From: Gemmatimonadota bacterium
GTDB taxonomy: Bacteria; Latescibacterota; UBA2968; GCA-2709665
Reading direction: 5' to 3'
DNA: 64,000 nt
Assembly: GCA_028874335.1 (NCBI GenBank)
Contig: JAPPJY010000075.1
Coordinates: 91,214-155,213 of the forward strand
The translations under genes and the position numbers were made by a program. Positions 1 to 8,617 of the stretch are shown one piece after another (position 1 is the stretch's first letter; each line of letters opens with the position of its first letter). Below the pieces are notes generated by a model that was not told where the DNA came from, ran no database searches, and was given only the letters and a program-made list of their open reading frames with translations.

Positions 1-55
1 TCTTGGACAGCGTGGTGGTAATGACGTTGTCGCCAAGGCCCGTCTCAAGTCCCAT
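1..55 (-). CDS. 5' end of a gene running off the left edge (possibly NuoB-like)
   Basis: Reading leftward from an ATG at 55, 18 codons are visible before the window ends: MGLETGLGDNVITTTLSK. A GAGGTG ribosome binding site stands 4 bases upstream, so the start is credible. The short N-terminus resembles those of NuoB subunits (compare [18 protein letters not shown] at the start of the nuoB at 7614 in this window), where a Gly-Leu stretch and a DNVI(T/V)T motif precede the conserved WAR..SLWPM segment. That resemblance is only 18 residues long, so the assignment is a guess. The gene follows the rrf2 gene on the same strand after about 100 bases. Confidence 0.45.
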   Translation of the reverse strand, partial: MGLETGLGDNVITTTLSK

Positions 56-157
56 TGAACACCTCGGTAGGTATGTTTGGAGTCGTCACCTGGTTTTACG
101 ACGGCGGGGGCGGCCGCCTGCGATGCATTCCGTTGGCCTCGCACGGCGGGCGGGTTG

Positions 158-637
158 CTAACCGGACACCTGAATCAGTTCTTCGGTTACGTTCTGCAGA
201 CATGCATCCATGGCCTGTTCCTCTCCCAGAAGATCATCCAGCGTGACGCGGCTGAGGAGCTGATCGATCACAGATTGCACCGAGCTCCACAGCGACCGGA
301 TGGAACAGTCGACAGAGTGCGTACACAGCCCTTCACGGCCCGCGTGATCTTCGCAGAAATCAGGATTGAATATCCGCCCGCCGAGGGCGGCCAGCACATC
401 TCCCACCACAATCATGTCGGCCGATTGCGTAAGTCGGTATCCTCCGGACTGACCCCGAGAGCTCTCGACAAATCCTCCAAGCCGAAGAAGGCGCATCAGC
501 TTTGCGACATTCGGGACCGAGAGGCCTTCGATCCGGCTGATTTCAGATATGGAAAGGCCGCCGCCGGTTTCTCGCTGCCGCCGGCCGATCTGGAGCAGGC
601 ACCGAAGCCCGTATTCTTCACCTGCGCTCAATTTCAT
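158..637 (-). CDS. Rrf2-family transcriptional regulator
   Basis: A 159-residue Rrf2-family DNA-binding protein. The N-terminal winged helix is clear (MKLSAGEEYGLRCLLQI, then the ISEISRIEGLSVPNVAKLMRLL recognition region, then the GGY wing at 65-67). Three cysteines at 95, 105 and 111 (C-X9-C-X5-C) sit where IscR- and SufR-type members bind an iron-sulfur cluster, so it probably senses Fe-S status and controls the suf operon. The reading frame is open up to 808, but family alignment favours the ATG at 637, because MKLS is the usual first residue block. It is the last gene of the suf cluster, 116 bases after the sufT-like gene. In many bacteria the suf regulator comes first instead. Confidence 0.85.
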   Translation of the reverse strand: MKLSAGEEYGLRCLLQIGRRQRETGGGLSISEISRIEGLSVPNVAKLMRLLRLGGFVESSRGQSGGYRLTQSADMIVVGDVLAALGGRIFNPDFCEDHAGREGLCTHSVDCSIRSLWSSVQSVIDQLLSRVTLDDLLGEEQAMDACLQNVTEELIQVSG

Positions 638-753
638 GGAGGATTCCCAATTCTTGTCGGGATGGAGTCTGATCCGTGCCGTCCGCTGGGTCAAGGCAGC
701 GCGGTTGACCGGGAACGTTCCCGGCGCAAAGGGGGAATGCGCTCGCCTTCGAC

Positions 754-1257
754 CTAAAGGAGCCCGAGTTCGAGCCTCGCGGCTTCGGACATCATTTCCG
801 GGTTCCATGGCGGGTCGAAGGTCAGGTCCAGGATGACGTCGCGTACTCCGGCAACCGATCGGGTAGCGCTTTCTACCTGACCGGGAAGGATTCCCGCGGC
901 CGGACAGGCGGGGGACGTGAGGGTCATCCGGACGTGGGTCATCCCGGAGGGTTCAACGTTGATGTCGTATATAAGGCCGATGTCGTAGATATTGACGGGA
1001 ATTTCCGGGTCGAATACCGTGCGATGTGCGGCGATGACGTTCTCTTTGACGACATCCGTGTCGATCGGACCATCGGTTCCGGCCGCTTCGGTCGACTCCT
1101 GCTTTTCTTCCTGTCGTCTGGCGGCGTGCTCCGTGAGCGCGCTCGTGTCCACGGGGGTCGTCGCGTCTGTGGCTCCGGAATCCGCTAGGTCGTCCCTTCG
1201 CGCCGCGGATTCGCTTTCCTCATTTCCGTAGAGACGGTTCAGCAGTCGTTCGAGCAA
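754..1257 (-). CDS. SufT-like MIP18/DUF59 iron-sulfur assembly protein (TTG start)
   Basis: A 167-residue protein whose C-terminal two thirds (IAAHRTVFDPEIPVNIYDIG onward, about residues 65-165) is a MIP18/DUF59 domain, the family of SufT and PaaD. It helps deliver or mature Fe-S clusters, often by a route not yet worked out biochemically. The conserved LTSPACP motif with its reactive cysteine is present. The first 60 residues are charged and low in complexity. The start is a TTG at 1257 preceded by a strong GGGAGGG site 7 bases upstream. The frame is open much further, to 1665, but that stretch lies inside sufU and is a shadow. It follows the sufU stop by 23 bases. Confidence 0.82.
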   Translation of the reverse strand: MLERLLNRLYGNEESESAARRDDLADSGATDATTPVDTSALTEHAARRQEEKQESTEAAGTDGPIDTDVVKENVIAAHRTVFDPEIPVNIYDIGLIYDINVEPSGMTHVRMTLTSPACPAAGILPGQVESATRSVAGVRDVILDLTFDPPWNPEMMSEAARLELGLL

Positions 1258-1280
1258 GATGATACCCTCCCGATGGATAC

Positions 1281-1733
1281 CTACTCGGTGGTCACCGGCA
1301 ATTTGCTGTTTTCGAGTGCAGCCTTGAGCGTATGCCACGCCAGGGTTGCGCATTTGATTCGCACGGGGAATTCTCTCACGCCAACGAAGACGGCCAGCTT
1401 GCCGATGCCGTCGACAGCCGGCTCGGTGGACACATCGCTTGTGACGAGGTCGCGGAATCTTCCAAAGAGCGATTGAGCGCACTCGAGGGTCTGACCCTTC
1501 ACGGCGTCCGTCATCAGGGATGCCGACGCTTTGGAGATGGCGCATCCTTCGCCCTGAAAGGCAATATCTGCTATCGTGCTTCCGTCGAGCTTGACATATA
1601 GGCTCAAGTGGTCGCCGCACAGCGGGTTGTGTCCCTCTGACGTCCGGTCGGCATCGCACATGCACCGGTAGTTGCGCGGACTCCGGTTGTGGTCAAGAAT
1701 GACCTGCTGGTACAGCTCTCTGAGGTTGGACAT
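1281..1733 (-). CDS. sufU: SufU iron-sulfur scaffold / sulfur-transfer protein
   Basis: A 150-residue SufU/IscU-like protein. The N-terminus (LRELYQQVILDHNRSPRN) is characteristic of SufU. The zinc ligands are all present: Cys39 and Asp41 in PLCGD, Cys64 in GEGCAIS, and Cys128 in RIKCATLAW. SufU is known in Gram-positives and related lineages as the zinc-dependent partner that accepts persulfide sulfur from SufS. The 18-21-residue insert between the second and third ligands that separates SufU from IscU also appears to be there. Its ATG overlaps the sufS stop codon by one base (TAATG), which implies translational coupling. Confidence 0.93.
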   Translation of the reverse strand: MSNLRELYQQVILDHNRSPRNYRCMCDADRTSEGHNPLCGDHLSLYVKLDGSTIADIAFQGEGCAISKASASLMTDAVKGQTLECAQSLFGRFRDLVTSDVSTEPAVDGIGKLAVFVGVREFPVRIKCATLAWHTLKAALENSKLPVTTE

Positions 1734-3013
1734 TAACGAAAAATCTCTTTTGCCGCGTGCAAAGCCCGTACGAGCGTGTCGATGTCTTCCCGTGTATTGT
1801 AAAACGCTGTAGCCGCACGTGTTGTTGCGGGAATATTGAAGTGGCGCATGACGGGTTGGGCGCAGTGGTGTCCGGCGCGGACCGCTACCCCGTGCTGATC
1901 GACGATGGTACCGACGTCGTGCGGGTGTACGCCCTTCAGAACAAAGGAAATAACGCTGACTCTGTCTTGCGCGGTACCAATGATTCTCAGTCCCGAAATC
2001 TCGGAAAGCGCGTCTGTTGCGTAGGCGAACAGTTCATTCTCGTACGCGGCGGCGGCTTCCAGGTCGATCCGGTTCAGATAGTCGATGGCGGCGCCCAGCC
2101 CGATGCAACCGGCAATATGGGGCGTGCCCGCTTCGAAACGGGCAGGTGGATCGGCATAGGTGGTTTTTTCAAGCGAGACCTTTTGAATCATGCCGCCGCC
2201 TCCCCTGTATGGCGGCATCGAATCCAGCAGTTCGCTTCTTCCGTAGAGCACTCCGATACCGGTCGGACCGTATAGTTTGTGCCCCGAGAAGGCATAGAAG
2301 TCGCACCCCAACGCCTGAACGTCCACCTTGAAATGAGGAACGGCCTGTGCTCCGTCCAGCAGTACGGGGATGCCGCGTTCCCGCGCCGTTTCCGCGATTG
2401 AAGCAACCGGATTGAGGGTGCCCAGGACGTTCGACACGTGGACGACGGACACGAGTTTCGTACGTTCGTTCATCAGTGACTCGAGCCTGTCGATCTGCAG
2501 CTCGCCGTTGGCGTCCATGGGGATGACACGGAGCTTCGCACCTCTTTCCTCACAGAGCATCTGCCAGGGCACGATATTCGAATGGTGCTCCATTTGGGTT
2601 ATCAGGATCTCGTCGCCGGCCTCCACGGATTTTCGCCCAAACGTCTGGGCAACGAGATTGATGCCGTCCGTGGTTCCGCTGGTGAAGATGATCTCCCGGT
2701 CGTGGGCCGCGTTCAGGAACCGGCGGACCTTGTTGCGCGCACCCTCGTAAGAATCCGTTGCGACCTGGCTGAGATGATGGACGCCGCGGTGTACGTTCGC
2801 ATTCGCCGCTTCGTAGAAGACTTCGAGGACGTCAAGCACATCCCTGGGCTTCTGGGTTGTGGCGGCGTTGTCCAGGTAGACCAGCGGTTTGCCCCGAACG
2901 GATTGGTCCAGTACCGGAAAGTCCCGCCGGACACGGTGGGGATCGAAAGGCCCCGCGCGTTCGACGAGCGGGCAGGAGAGCCGTTCAGCCAGGGCATGTG
3001 CAGTAGGGCTCAT
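1733..3013 (-). CDS. sufS: SufS cysteine desulfurase
   Basis: A 426-residue class V aminotransferase-fold, PLP-dependent cysteine desulfurase that converts cysteine to alanine and passes the persulfide to SufU. Visible hallmarks are YLDNAATTQKP near residue 47, the PLP-binding lysine K246 in FSGHKLYGP, the ASP-type LLDGAQAV at 218-225, and the catalytic cysteine C384 in RAGHHCAQP, the short-loop type II (SufS) form rather than the IscS form. The N-terminus has about 20 extra residues before the conserved core. The ATG overlaps the sufD stop (ATGA), so the two are translationally coupled. Confidence 0.96.
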   Translation of the reverse strand: MSPTAHALAERLSCPLVERAGPFDPHRVRRDFPVLDQSVRGKPLVYLDNAATTQKPRDVLDVLEVFYEAANANVHRGVHHLSQVATDSYEGARNKVRRFLNAAHDREIIFTSGTTDGINLVAQTFGRKSVEAGDEILITQMEHHSNIVPWQMLCEERGAKLRVIPMDANGELQIDRLESLMNERTKLVSVVHVSNVLGTLNPVASIAETARERGIPVLLDGAQAVPHFKVDVQALGCDFYAFSGHKLYGPTGIGVLYGRSELLDSMPPYRGGGGMIQKVSLEKTTYADPPARFEAGTPHIAGCIGLGAAIDYLNRIDLEAAAAYENELFAYATDALSEISGLRIIGTAQDRVSVISFVLKGVHPHDVGTIVDQHGVAVRAGHHCAQPVMRHFNIPATTRAATAFYNTREDIDTLVRALHAAKEIFR

Positions 3014-4335
3014 GGCGCGTTTCCGGCCTCCCGCGCCTGTTCGAATTTTTCCATGACAATTCGTTCCAGGTAGTTTCTGACGGATTCGGGCTTGATTCTG
3101 TTCAGGATGTCGACCGCGAACGCGTGTACCAGAATACGTTGAGCGGTCGCGTGACTCAACCCGCGCGAGCGCAGGTAGAAGACCGCGTTTTCATCGAGTT
3201 GACCGATCGTTGCGCCGTGCGAGCATTTGACCTGATCCGCGTAGATTTCGAGTTGCGGCTTGGTATTGATGTCGGCGCCTTCCGAGACGAGCAGGCTCTG
3301 GTTGCTCTGGTACGCGTCGGTCTCCTGAGCCTTCTGGTGTACATGTATCTTGCCTCGAAACACGCCGCTGGATCTGCCGCCGAGTATCCCCTTGTAAAGT
3401 TCGTGGCTATTGCAATTCGGCTCGGCGTGTTCGATCAGGGTATGGTTGTCGATATGCTGCTCGCGATCGGTCAGATAGAAGCCGTTGACCGTGGCTTCAC
3501 CGGCTTCACCGGCCAACAGCGCGTTGACTTCGTTGCGCACCAGTCTGCCGCCGATAGAGATCGCGTGCGTGGACAAATCGGTGCGGGCGCCCTGACGGCT
3601 CTGCATCGTGGCGATATGATACGCCTTCGGACTCTCGAGCTCCAGCTTGTAGTGATCCACGATCGCGCTGTCGTCGGCGATCACTTCGGTCACCGCGTTC
3701 GTGAAATAGGCGCCGTCGCCCGTATAGGATTCGATGATCGTCACCTGGCTGTTTTCCTCGGCCAGTACGAGGGTACGGGGGTGTGAAATGGAGGGGACGC
3801 CTGAAGCTGTTGAAACAAAAACCACGTGAATGGGGGTTTCCACAGCGGTGCCTCGAGGGACGTATATGAGGGCGCCATCCTGCAGAAACGCGGTGTTGAG
3901 CGCGACAAAAGCGTGTTCATCGTAATCAGCGTGCCGTGCGATATTGCCTTCCACCCAATCCGTCTCGGAGGCCTTCAATTCCGCAAGGCTGCATGCCCGC
4001 ACACCGTTCGGGAGGCTCCCCGTACTGGAATCTTCGGCGCTGTAGAAGCCATTCACGAAGACCAGGCGCGTCGCAGTCAGTTCCTGAATTGGGTGTTCCG
4101 ATTTCCAGGCCCGACGTGCATCCTCCGGCGTCGTTGTACGAAAGGGCTTACGGACGAGCGGCGCGATATTCGTGTGAAACCAGGCTTCGTCCCTTGAACC
4201 CGGAAACCCGAGTTCCTCGAATCGGCCGATCGCCGACCTGCGAAGCTCGTGCAGGGACCTGGCGGGCCTTCCGTTCAGCCTTTCTTCAGACTTTGCAAAC
4301 GCCGACAGATAGGCTTGCGTGCCTTCGAACCCCAT
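3010..4335 (-). CDS. sufD: SufD subunit of the SufBCD scaffold
   Basis: A 441-residue SufD, the beta-helix partner of SufB in the SufBC2D Fe-S scaffold complex. It shows the late core motifs of the family: GRLVRNEVNALL, the HxxH-rich NHTLIEHAEPNCNSHELYKG, then VHQKAQETDAYQSNQSLLV and CSHGATIGQLDENAVFYLRSRGL near the C-terminus. The start chosen is the ATG at 4335, with GGAGG 10 bases upstream and 16 bases after the sufC stop. The longer frame to 4449 lies in sufC and is not used. It follows the usual sufB-sufC-sufD order. Confidence 0.93.
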   Translation of the reverse strand: MGFEGTQAYLSAFAKSEERLNGRPARSLHELRRSAIGRFEELGFPGSRDEAWFHTNIAPLVRKPFRTTTPEDARRAWKSEHPIQELTATRLVFVNGFYSAEDSSTGSLPNGVRACSLAELKASETDWVEGNIARHADYDEHAFVALNTAFLQDGALIYVPRGTAVETPIHVVFVSTASGVPSISHPRTLVLAEENSQVTIIESYTGDGAYFTNAVTEVIADDSAIVDHYKLELESPKAYHIATMQSRQGARTDLSTHAISIGGRLVRNEVNALLAGEAGEATVNGFYLTDREQHIDNHTLIEHAEPNCNSHELYKGILGGRSSGVFRGKIHVHQKAQETDAYQSNQSLLVSEGADINTKPQLEIYADQVKCSHGATIGQLDENAVFYLRSRGLSHATAQRILVHAFAVDILNRIKPESVRNYLERIVMEKFEQAREAGNAP

Positions 4336-4351
4336 ATTTCGGCTGCCTCCT

Positions 4352-5125
4352 TTAGGCGCGGGCGAATCGGGCCGTGGATTCCTCTCGAATCCAATCGTAG
4401 CCTTCAGCTTCCAGCTTCCGGGCGAGGTCCTTGTCGCCCGATTTGACAATCCGGCCCTTCAGAAGAACATGCACGAAGTCCGGCACGATGTAATTCAGCA
4501 GCCGCTGATAGTGAGTGACCACGAGGACCGCGCCATCGGGGTTTTTCCGGTGAAGCGCATTTACGCCGTCGGCCACGATTTTCAGGGCGTCGATATCCAA
4601 TCCGGAGTCGGTTTCGTCCATGATGGCCAGCCTGGGTTCGAGCATAGCCATCTGGAAAATCTCGTTTCGCTTTTTCTCACCGCCGGAGAAACCCTCGTTG
4701 ACTGCCCGATTGAGAAAGGATTCGTCCATTTCCACCAGTTTGAGCTTGTCCCTGGAAAGGGCGAGAAAATCCATCGCGTCGAGTTCATCCTGGCCGCGTG
4801 CCCTGCGGAGCTCATTGAGTGCCGTACGGAGAAAATAGGCGCTGTTGACGCCGGGAATCTCCACCGGATACTGGAATGCCATGAAAACGCCGGCCTGGGC
4901 GCGTTCTTCCGGGTCCAGATCCAGCAGGTCTACGCCCTCGTAGGTAACCTCGCCCCGGGTGACGTCATATTCTTCACGACCGGCCAACACCTGCGCAAGG
5001 GTGCTCTTGCCGGACCCGTTGGGCCCCATAATGGCATGGATTTCTCCGGCATTGATTTTCAGGTCGATACCGGTGAGGATCCCGGTGTCGTCTACGCTTG
5101 CGTGGAGGTCTTTGATTTCAAGCAT
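4352..5125 (-). CDS. sufC: SufC ATPase
   Basis: A 257-residue ABC-type ATPase that powers the SufBCD scaffold. All nucleotide-binding motifs are present: Walker [10 protein letters not shown] (about 34-42), the Q-loop in [11 protein letters not shown], signature [10 protein letters not shown], Walker [13 protein letters not shown], and the switch histidine in [18 protein letters not shown] and FQYP(V/E)EIPG are SufC-specific variants of the general ABC motifs. A GGAAC site precedes the ATG. It lies 122 bases after sufB, the largest gap in the operon, in which I see no separate promoter. Confidence 0.96.
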   Translation of the reverse strand: MLEIKDLHASVDDTGILTGIDLKINAGEIHAIMGPNGSGKSTLAQVLAGREEYDVTRGEVTYEGVDLLDLDPEERAQAGVFMAFQYPVEIPGVNSAYFLRTALNELRRARGQDELDAMDFLALSRDKLKLVEMDESFLNRAVNEGFSGGEKKRNEIFQMAMLEPRLAIMDETDSGLDIDALKIVADGVNALHRKNPDGAVLVVTHYQRLLNYIVPDFVHVLLKGRIVKSGDKDLARKLEAEGYDWIREESTARFARA

Positions 5126-5247
5126 TGGTGTTCCTTTTGGAAGACGTTCAAATTCGAAGCGTGAAGCCCGGCGTGACAGGGCGATGGTTCAGGCCCCGGG
5201 AAAGCCTCGGACGCTGTTCGGGTCTCGCCGCCTGCGGGCTAAGGGAC

Positions 5248-6717
5248 TTATCCGACACTGCCCTCCAGGCTGATGCCCAGCAGCTTCTGCGCCTCAACGG
5301 CGAATTCCATGGGAAGTTCGGCCAGCACCTCCTTGCAGAAACCGTTGACGATCATGGACACGGCGTCTTCGGTGGAGATACCGCGCTGGTTGCAATAGAA
5401 GATCTGGTCTTCACCGATCTTTGAGGTGGACGCTTCGTGCTCGACCTGGGAGGTCGTATTCCTGACATCGATGTATGGGAATGTGTGCGCGCCGCAGCGG
5501 TCGCCGATGAGCATGGAGTCGCATTGGGTGAAATTCCTGGCGTTCGATGCGCCCTTCATCACCTGCACACGTCCTCGATAGGTGTTCTGTCCGTTCTTCG
5601 CGGAGATGCCCTTCGACACGATGGTGCTGCGCGTGTTCTTTCCAAGATGGATCATCTTGGTGCCCGTATCGGCCTGCTGGCGCCCGCTGGTAACGGCCAC
5701 CGAGTAGAATTCTCCTATGGAGTTGTCGCCCTGGAGAATGCAGCTGGGGTATTTCCAGGTGATCGCTGATCCCGTCTCGACCTGGGTCCAGGAGATCTTG
5801 GCGTTGACGCCGCGGCAGGCCCCGCGTTTGGTTACGAAATTGTAGATGCCGCCCACGCCGTTTTCATCGCCGGGATACCAGTTCTGAACGGTCGAGTATT
5901 TGATCTGCGCATCGTCGAGGGCGACCAGTTCCACAACCGCGGCGTGGAGCTGGTTTTCGTCTCTCTGGGGGGCCGTGCAACCTTCAAGGTAGGATACGTA
6001 CGCACCCTCTTCGGCAATGATGAGCGTCCGTTCGAACTGGCCCGTGTTGGCCGCGTTGATGCGGAAGTACGTGGACAGTTCCATGGGACACCGCACGCCC
6101 CGGGGGATGTAGCAGAAGGAGCCGTCGGTAAAGACGGCGGAGTTGAGTGCGGCAAAGAAATTGTCGTTGTACGGCACGACCGAACCCAGGTATTTCCTCA
6201 CCAGTTCCGGATGGTCCTGAACGGCTTCGGAGAACGAGCAGAAGATGATCCCCAGATCCGAAAGCTTGTCCTTGAACGTGGTGGCCACGGAAACGCTGTC
6301 GAAAACGGCGTCGACCGCCACACCCGCCAGTATTTTCTGCTCCTCGAGAGGAATGCCGAGTTTTTCGTAGGTTCGGAGGATTTCGGGATCGACCTCGTCG
6401 AGGCTCTGGAGGGTTTCCGCTTGCTTGGGCGAGGAGTAATAGATGATTTTCTGATAGTCGATATCCGGATAGTCGACCATCGCCCACTGCCGGCTCCGTC
6501 CGCGACGGGTGGGATCATCCATTCCGAGCCAGTTGCGATAGGCCTTGAGACGCCATTCCAGCAGCCAGTCGGGCTCGCGTTTCTTCCGGGAGATGAAGGC
6601 GATAATGTCTTCATTCAGACCCGGGGGCGCGGCATCCTGTTCGATATCCGTGACGAACCCGTACTTGTATTCTCTCGTCGCCAGTTCTTCGAGTTCCTGC
6701 ACTTCTTCGCTCATCAC
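5248..6717 (-). CDS. sufB: SufB scaffold subunit, first gene of the suf operon
   Basis: A 489-residue SufB, the main scaffold on which new [4Fe-4S] clusters are assembled. Family hallmarks include [12 protein letters not shown] at the N-terminus, the [14 protein letters not shown] segment, [22 protein letters not shown], and the C-terminal [22 protein letters not shown] followed by [21 protein letters not shown], which contains conserved SufB residues. The length is normal for the family. An AAGGAG site 6 bases before the first of two adjacent ATGs fixes the start. A strong promoter lies about 80 bases upstream. Confidence 0.97.
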   Translation of the reverse strand: MMSEEVQELEELATREYKYGFVTDIEQDAAPPGLNEDIIAFISRKKREPDWLLEWRLKAYRNWLGMDDPTRRGRSRQWAMVDYPDIDYQKIIYYSSPKQAETLQSLDEVDPEILRTYEKLGIPLEEQKILAGVAVDAVFDSVSVATTFKDKLSDLGIIFCSFSEAVQDHPELVRKYLGSVVPYNDNFFAALNSAVFTDGSFCYIPRGVRCPMELSTYFRINAANTGQFERTLIIAEEGAYVSYLEGCTAPQRDENQLHAAVVELVALDDAQIKYSTVQNWYPGDENGVGGIYNFVTKRGACRGVNAKISWTQVETGSAITWKYPSCILQGDNSIGEFYSVAVTSGRQQADTGTKMIHLGKNTRSTIVSKGISAKNGQNTYRGRVQVMKGASNARNFTQCDSMLIGDRCGAHTFPYIDVRNTTSQVEHEASTSKIGEDQIFYCNQRGISTEDAVSMIVNGFCKEVLAELPMEFAVEAQKLLGISLEGSVG

Positions 6718-6799
6718 GCGCTCCTTCCATTTCTTGAAAGGGCATTAGTTTTGTTATAGTTTATGCGTCACCACGATAACGTTTTCTGAATTCACGCTT

Positions 6800-6828
6800 A
6801 ACATACCCAATCCGCAACCATGTGTCAA
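6800..6828 (-). promoter_or_regulatory. sigma70-type promoter of the suf operon
   Basis: On the minus strand TTGACA (6828-6823), a 17-base spacer and TATGTT (6805-6800) form a near-consensus promoter that points at sufB and would give a leader of roughly 75 bases. A second CTTGAC lies about 25 bases further upstream (6851-6856 region), which may be a repeat recognised by the Rrf2 regulator, but this is speculative. Confidence 0.7.
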
Positions 6829-6924
6829 GATTAAAAATGTACGAAAAAGTCAAGTTTAACTCATCCGATGTCAGGCAGGCGCAGGAGCGGGCGGGCGGAT
6901 CGATGTTCGACGGGTGCTTTTCTC

Positions 6925-6954
6925 TTGACAGAAGCAGCCGGATTTCGCTAATTT
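6925..6954 (+). promoter_or_regulatory. Candidate promoter of the nuo operon
   Basis: TTGACA at 6925-6930 is followed after 18 bases by TAATTT (6949-6954). It lies about 100 bases upstream of nuoA, in the divergent suf/nuo space. The -35 is perfect and the -10 is only fair. Confidence 0.5.
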
Positions 6955-7052
6955 ATCGCCGTCAGTTTCGAATGCGCAAAGCGGATGAATTCAGGCCGAT
7001 GCGCAAATTCGCCAACGGCTGTTGGCGCCGCTCCCGGGGAGGCCCGGAACCC

Positions 7053-7472
7053 ATGCTGGATCAATACGCCAACGTACTCATTTTTCTTGGTATCGGCGGT
7101 CTCTTCGTGGTGGTCAATCTGTTCATTGGCAGCCTGATTCGGCCCCGGAATCCCAGCGCGGAGAAACTGAGTACATACGAGTGCGGGGAAGAGCCCGTGG
7201 GCGGATCCTGGATTCAGTTCAATATCCGGTTCTACGTGATCGCCCTGGATTTCATCATCTTCGACGTGGAGGTTGTCCTGCTGTATCCCTGGGCGGTTGT
7301 GGCGAACGATTTCGGCTGGTACGGCTTCGGCGCGATGTCGATCTTCGTGGTCGTGCTTCTCCTCGGCCTCGCGTATGCCTGGCGCAAGGGGGCGCTCGAA
7401 TGGGTTCGCCCCAAGCTGTCGGGGCGGCAGGCGCCGGTGCCCGCCCCTGCAACTGGAGGCCGCGTCACCTGA
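7053..7472 (+). CDS. nuoA: NADH-quinone oxidoreductase subunit A
   Basis: A 139-residue membrane subunit of complex I with three predicted transmembrane helices (about 8-28, 62-85 and 92-112). It carries the family signature STYECGEEPVGGSWIQFNIRFYVIALDFIIFDVEVVLLYPWA, whose cysteine and acidic residues line the quinone tunnel region. The start at 7053 has a GGGGAGG site 10 bases before it. The reading frame extends upstream to 6822, but that stretch contains the promoter and is not coding. First gene of an 11-gene nuo operon. Confidence 0.95.
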   Translation: MLDQYANVLIFLGIGGLFVVVNLFIGSLIRPRNPSAEKLSTYECGEEPVGGSWIQFNIRFYVIALDFIIFDVEVVLLYPWAVVANDFGWYGFGAMSIFVVVLLLGLAYAWRKGALEWVRPKLSGRQAPVPAPATGGRVT

Positions 7473-7613
7473 TCGGTCGATCCGGCTCCGGCTCGTTGCC
7501 GGCGCGTCGTTCGAACCGTTCCGGCCGCAATGCTTCACCGGATTCCTTACGCAGCCATCCACGGATTTCCAACCGCATCGTCCGGCTTGACGCTTCAGGA
7601 GGCAAGCCCGTTT

Positions 7614-8099
7614 ATGGGAAAGCTCACAGGTCGATTCCAGGATAACGTCATTGTGACGTCCGTCGACTATTTCGTCAATTGGGCGCGGCTGTCCTCGCTC
7701 TGGCCGATGACGTTCGGACTGGCGTGCTGCGCAATAGAAATGATGGCCACGGGGGCGTCCCGGTACGACTGGTCGCGTCTGGGTATGGTCCCGCGCGCCA
7801 CCCCGCGGCAGTCCGATCTGATGATTGTGGCCGGCACGGTTACATTGAAAATGGCAACTCGCGTGAAGAAACTGTACGACCAGATGGCCGAGCCCAGGTA
7901 CGTGATGTCGATGGGCTGCTGTGCAACCTCCGGCGGCCCGTACTGGCAGCACGGTTACCACGTATTAAAGGGCGTCGACCGGGTCGTGCCGGTTGACGTC
8001 TACGTCCCGGGTTGTCCCCCGAGGCCGGAGGCCCTGCTCGAGGGCGTACTGAAACTTCAGGACAAGATCCGCATCGATTCCATCGCGAAAGTGAGCTGA
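7614..8099 (+). CDS. nuoB: NADH-quinone oxidoreductase subunit B (cluster N2)
   Basis: A 161-residue subunit that holds the N2 [4Fe-4S] cluster next to the quinone site. The ligands are visible: the adjacent pair in [10 protein letters not shown], then the cysteine of [12 protein letters not shown], and [14 protein letters not shown]. The conserved [13 protein letters not shown] segment is intact. The ATG at 7614 is preceded by CAGGAGGC and matches the family N-terminus. The frame is open back to 7530 but that extension looks non-coding. It lies 141 bases after nuoA. Confidence 0.95.
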   Translation: MGKLTGRFQDNVIVTSVDYFVNWARLSSLWPMTFGLACCAIEMMATGASRYDWSRLGMVPRATPRQSDLMIVAGTVTLKMATRVKKLYDQMAEPRYVMSMGCCATSGGPYWQHGYHVLKGVDRVVPVDVYVPGCPPRPEALLEGVLKLQDKIRIDSIAKVS

Positions 8100-8143
8100 G
8101 CCGGTTCGGTCAGCCTGCGCCGGAATGCGTGTTGAGGCGAACC

Positions 8144-8614
8144 ATGACGCCGCAGCAGATTTTCGAAAAGCTGAAAGAACAATTCGGCGACCGGGTTCTG
8201 GAGCTGACCGAAAACGTGGATCCGTTTATTCGGGTGAGCGCGGATGCAATCGCCGAAATCGGTCGTTTTCTGCGAGACGACGAGGCAATGCGGTTCGAGT
8301 CGCTGATGTGTCTGAGCGGGGTGGATTATCCGGAACACCTTTCGCTTGTGTATCATCTGTTCTCCTCGACGCACCGGCACAAGATTACGCTGAAGGCGGA
8401 ATTGGGAAGAGAGAATCCCCGATTGCCTACCGTGGAGGGTGTCTGGCGGGTGGCGAACTGGCACGAACGCGAGACGTACGACATGTTCGGCGTCGTCTTC
8501 GAAGGCCACAGCGACCTGCGGCGCATCCTGTGCCCGGACGACTGGGAAGGGTGGCCGCTGCGGAAGGATTACCAGGTTCAGGAATATTATCGCGGTATCC
8601 GGGTCGAGGTATAG
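8144..8614 (+). CDS. nuoC: NADH-quinone oxidoreductase subunit C
   Basis: A 156-residue peripheral-arm subunit (30-kDa family). The signature region WRVANWHERETYDMFGVVFEGHSDLRRILCPDDWEGWPLRKDYQ is complete and ends close to the C-terminus. The ATG at 8144 has GAGGCG upstream. The frame open from 8012 lies within nuoB and is rejected. NuoC and NuoD are separate genes here rather than the NuoCD fusion of enterobacteria. Confidence 0.95.
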   Translation: MTPQQIFEKLKEQFGDRVLELTENVDPFIRVSADAIAEIGRFLRDDEAMRFESLMCLSGVDYPEHLSLVYHLFSSTHRHKITLKAELGRENPRLPTVEGVWRVANWHERETYDMFGVVFEGHSDLRRILCPDDWEGWPLRKDYQVQEYYRGIRVEV

Positions 8615-8617
8615 ATT

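Noticed and set aside
1258-1665. Long N-terminal extension of the SufT-like ORF
   Set aside because: It overlaps sufU on the same strand in another frame; the TTG at 1257 with GGGAGGG fits the family length and the gap after sufU.
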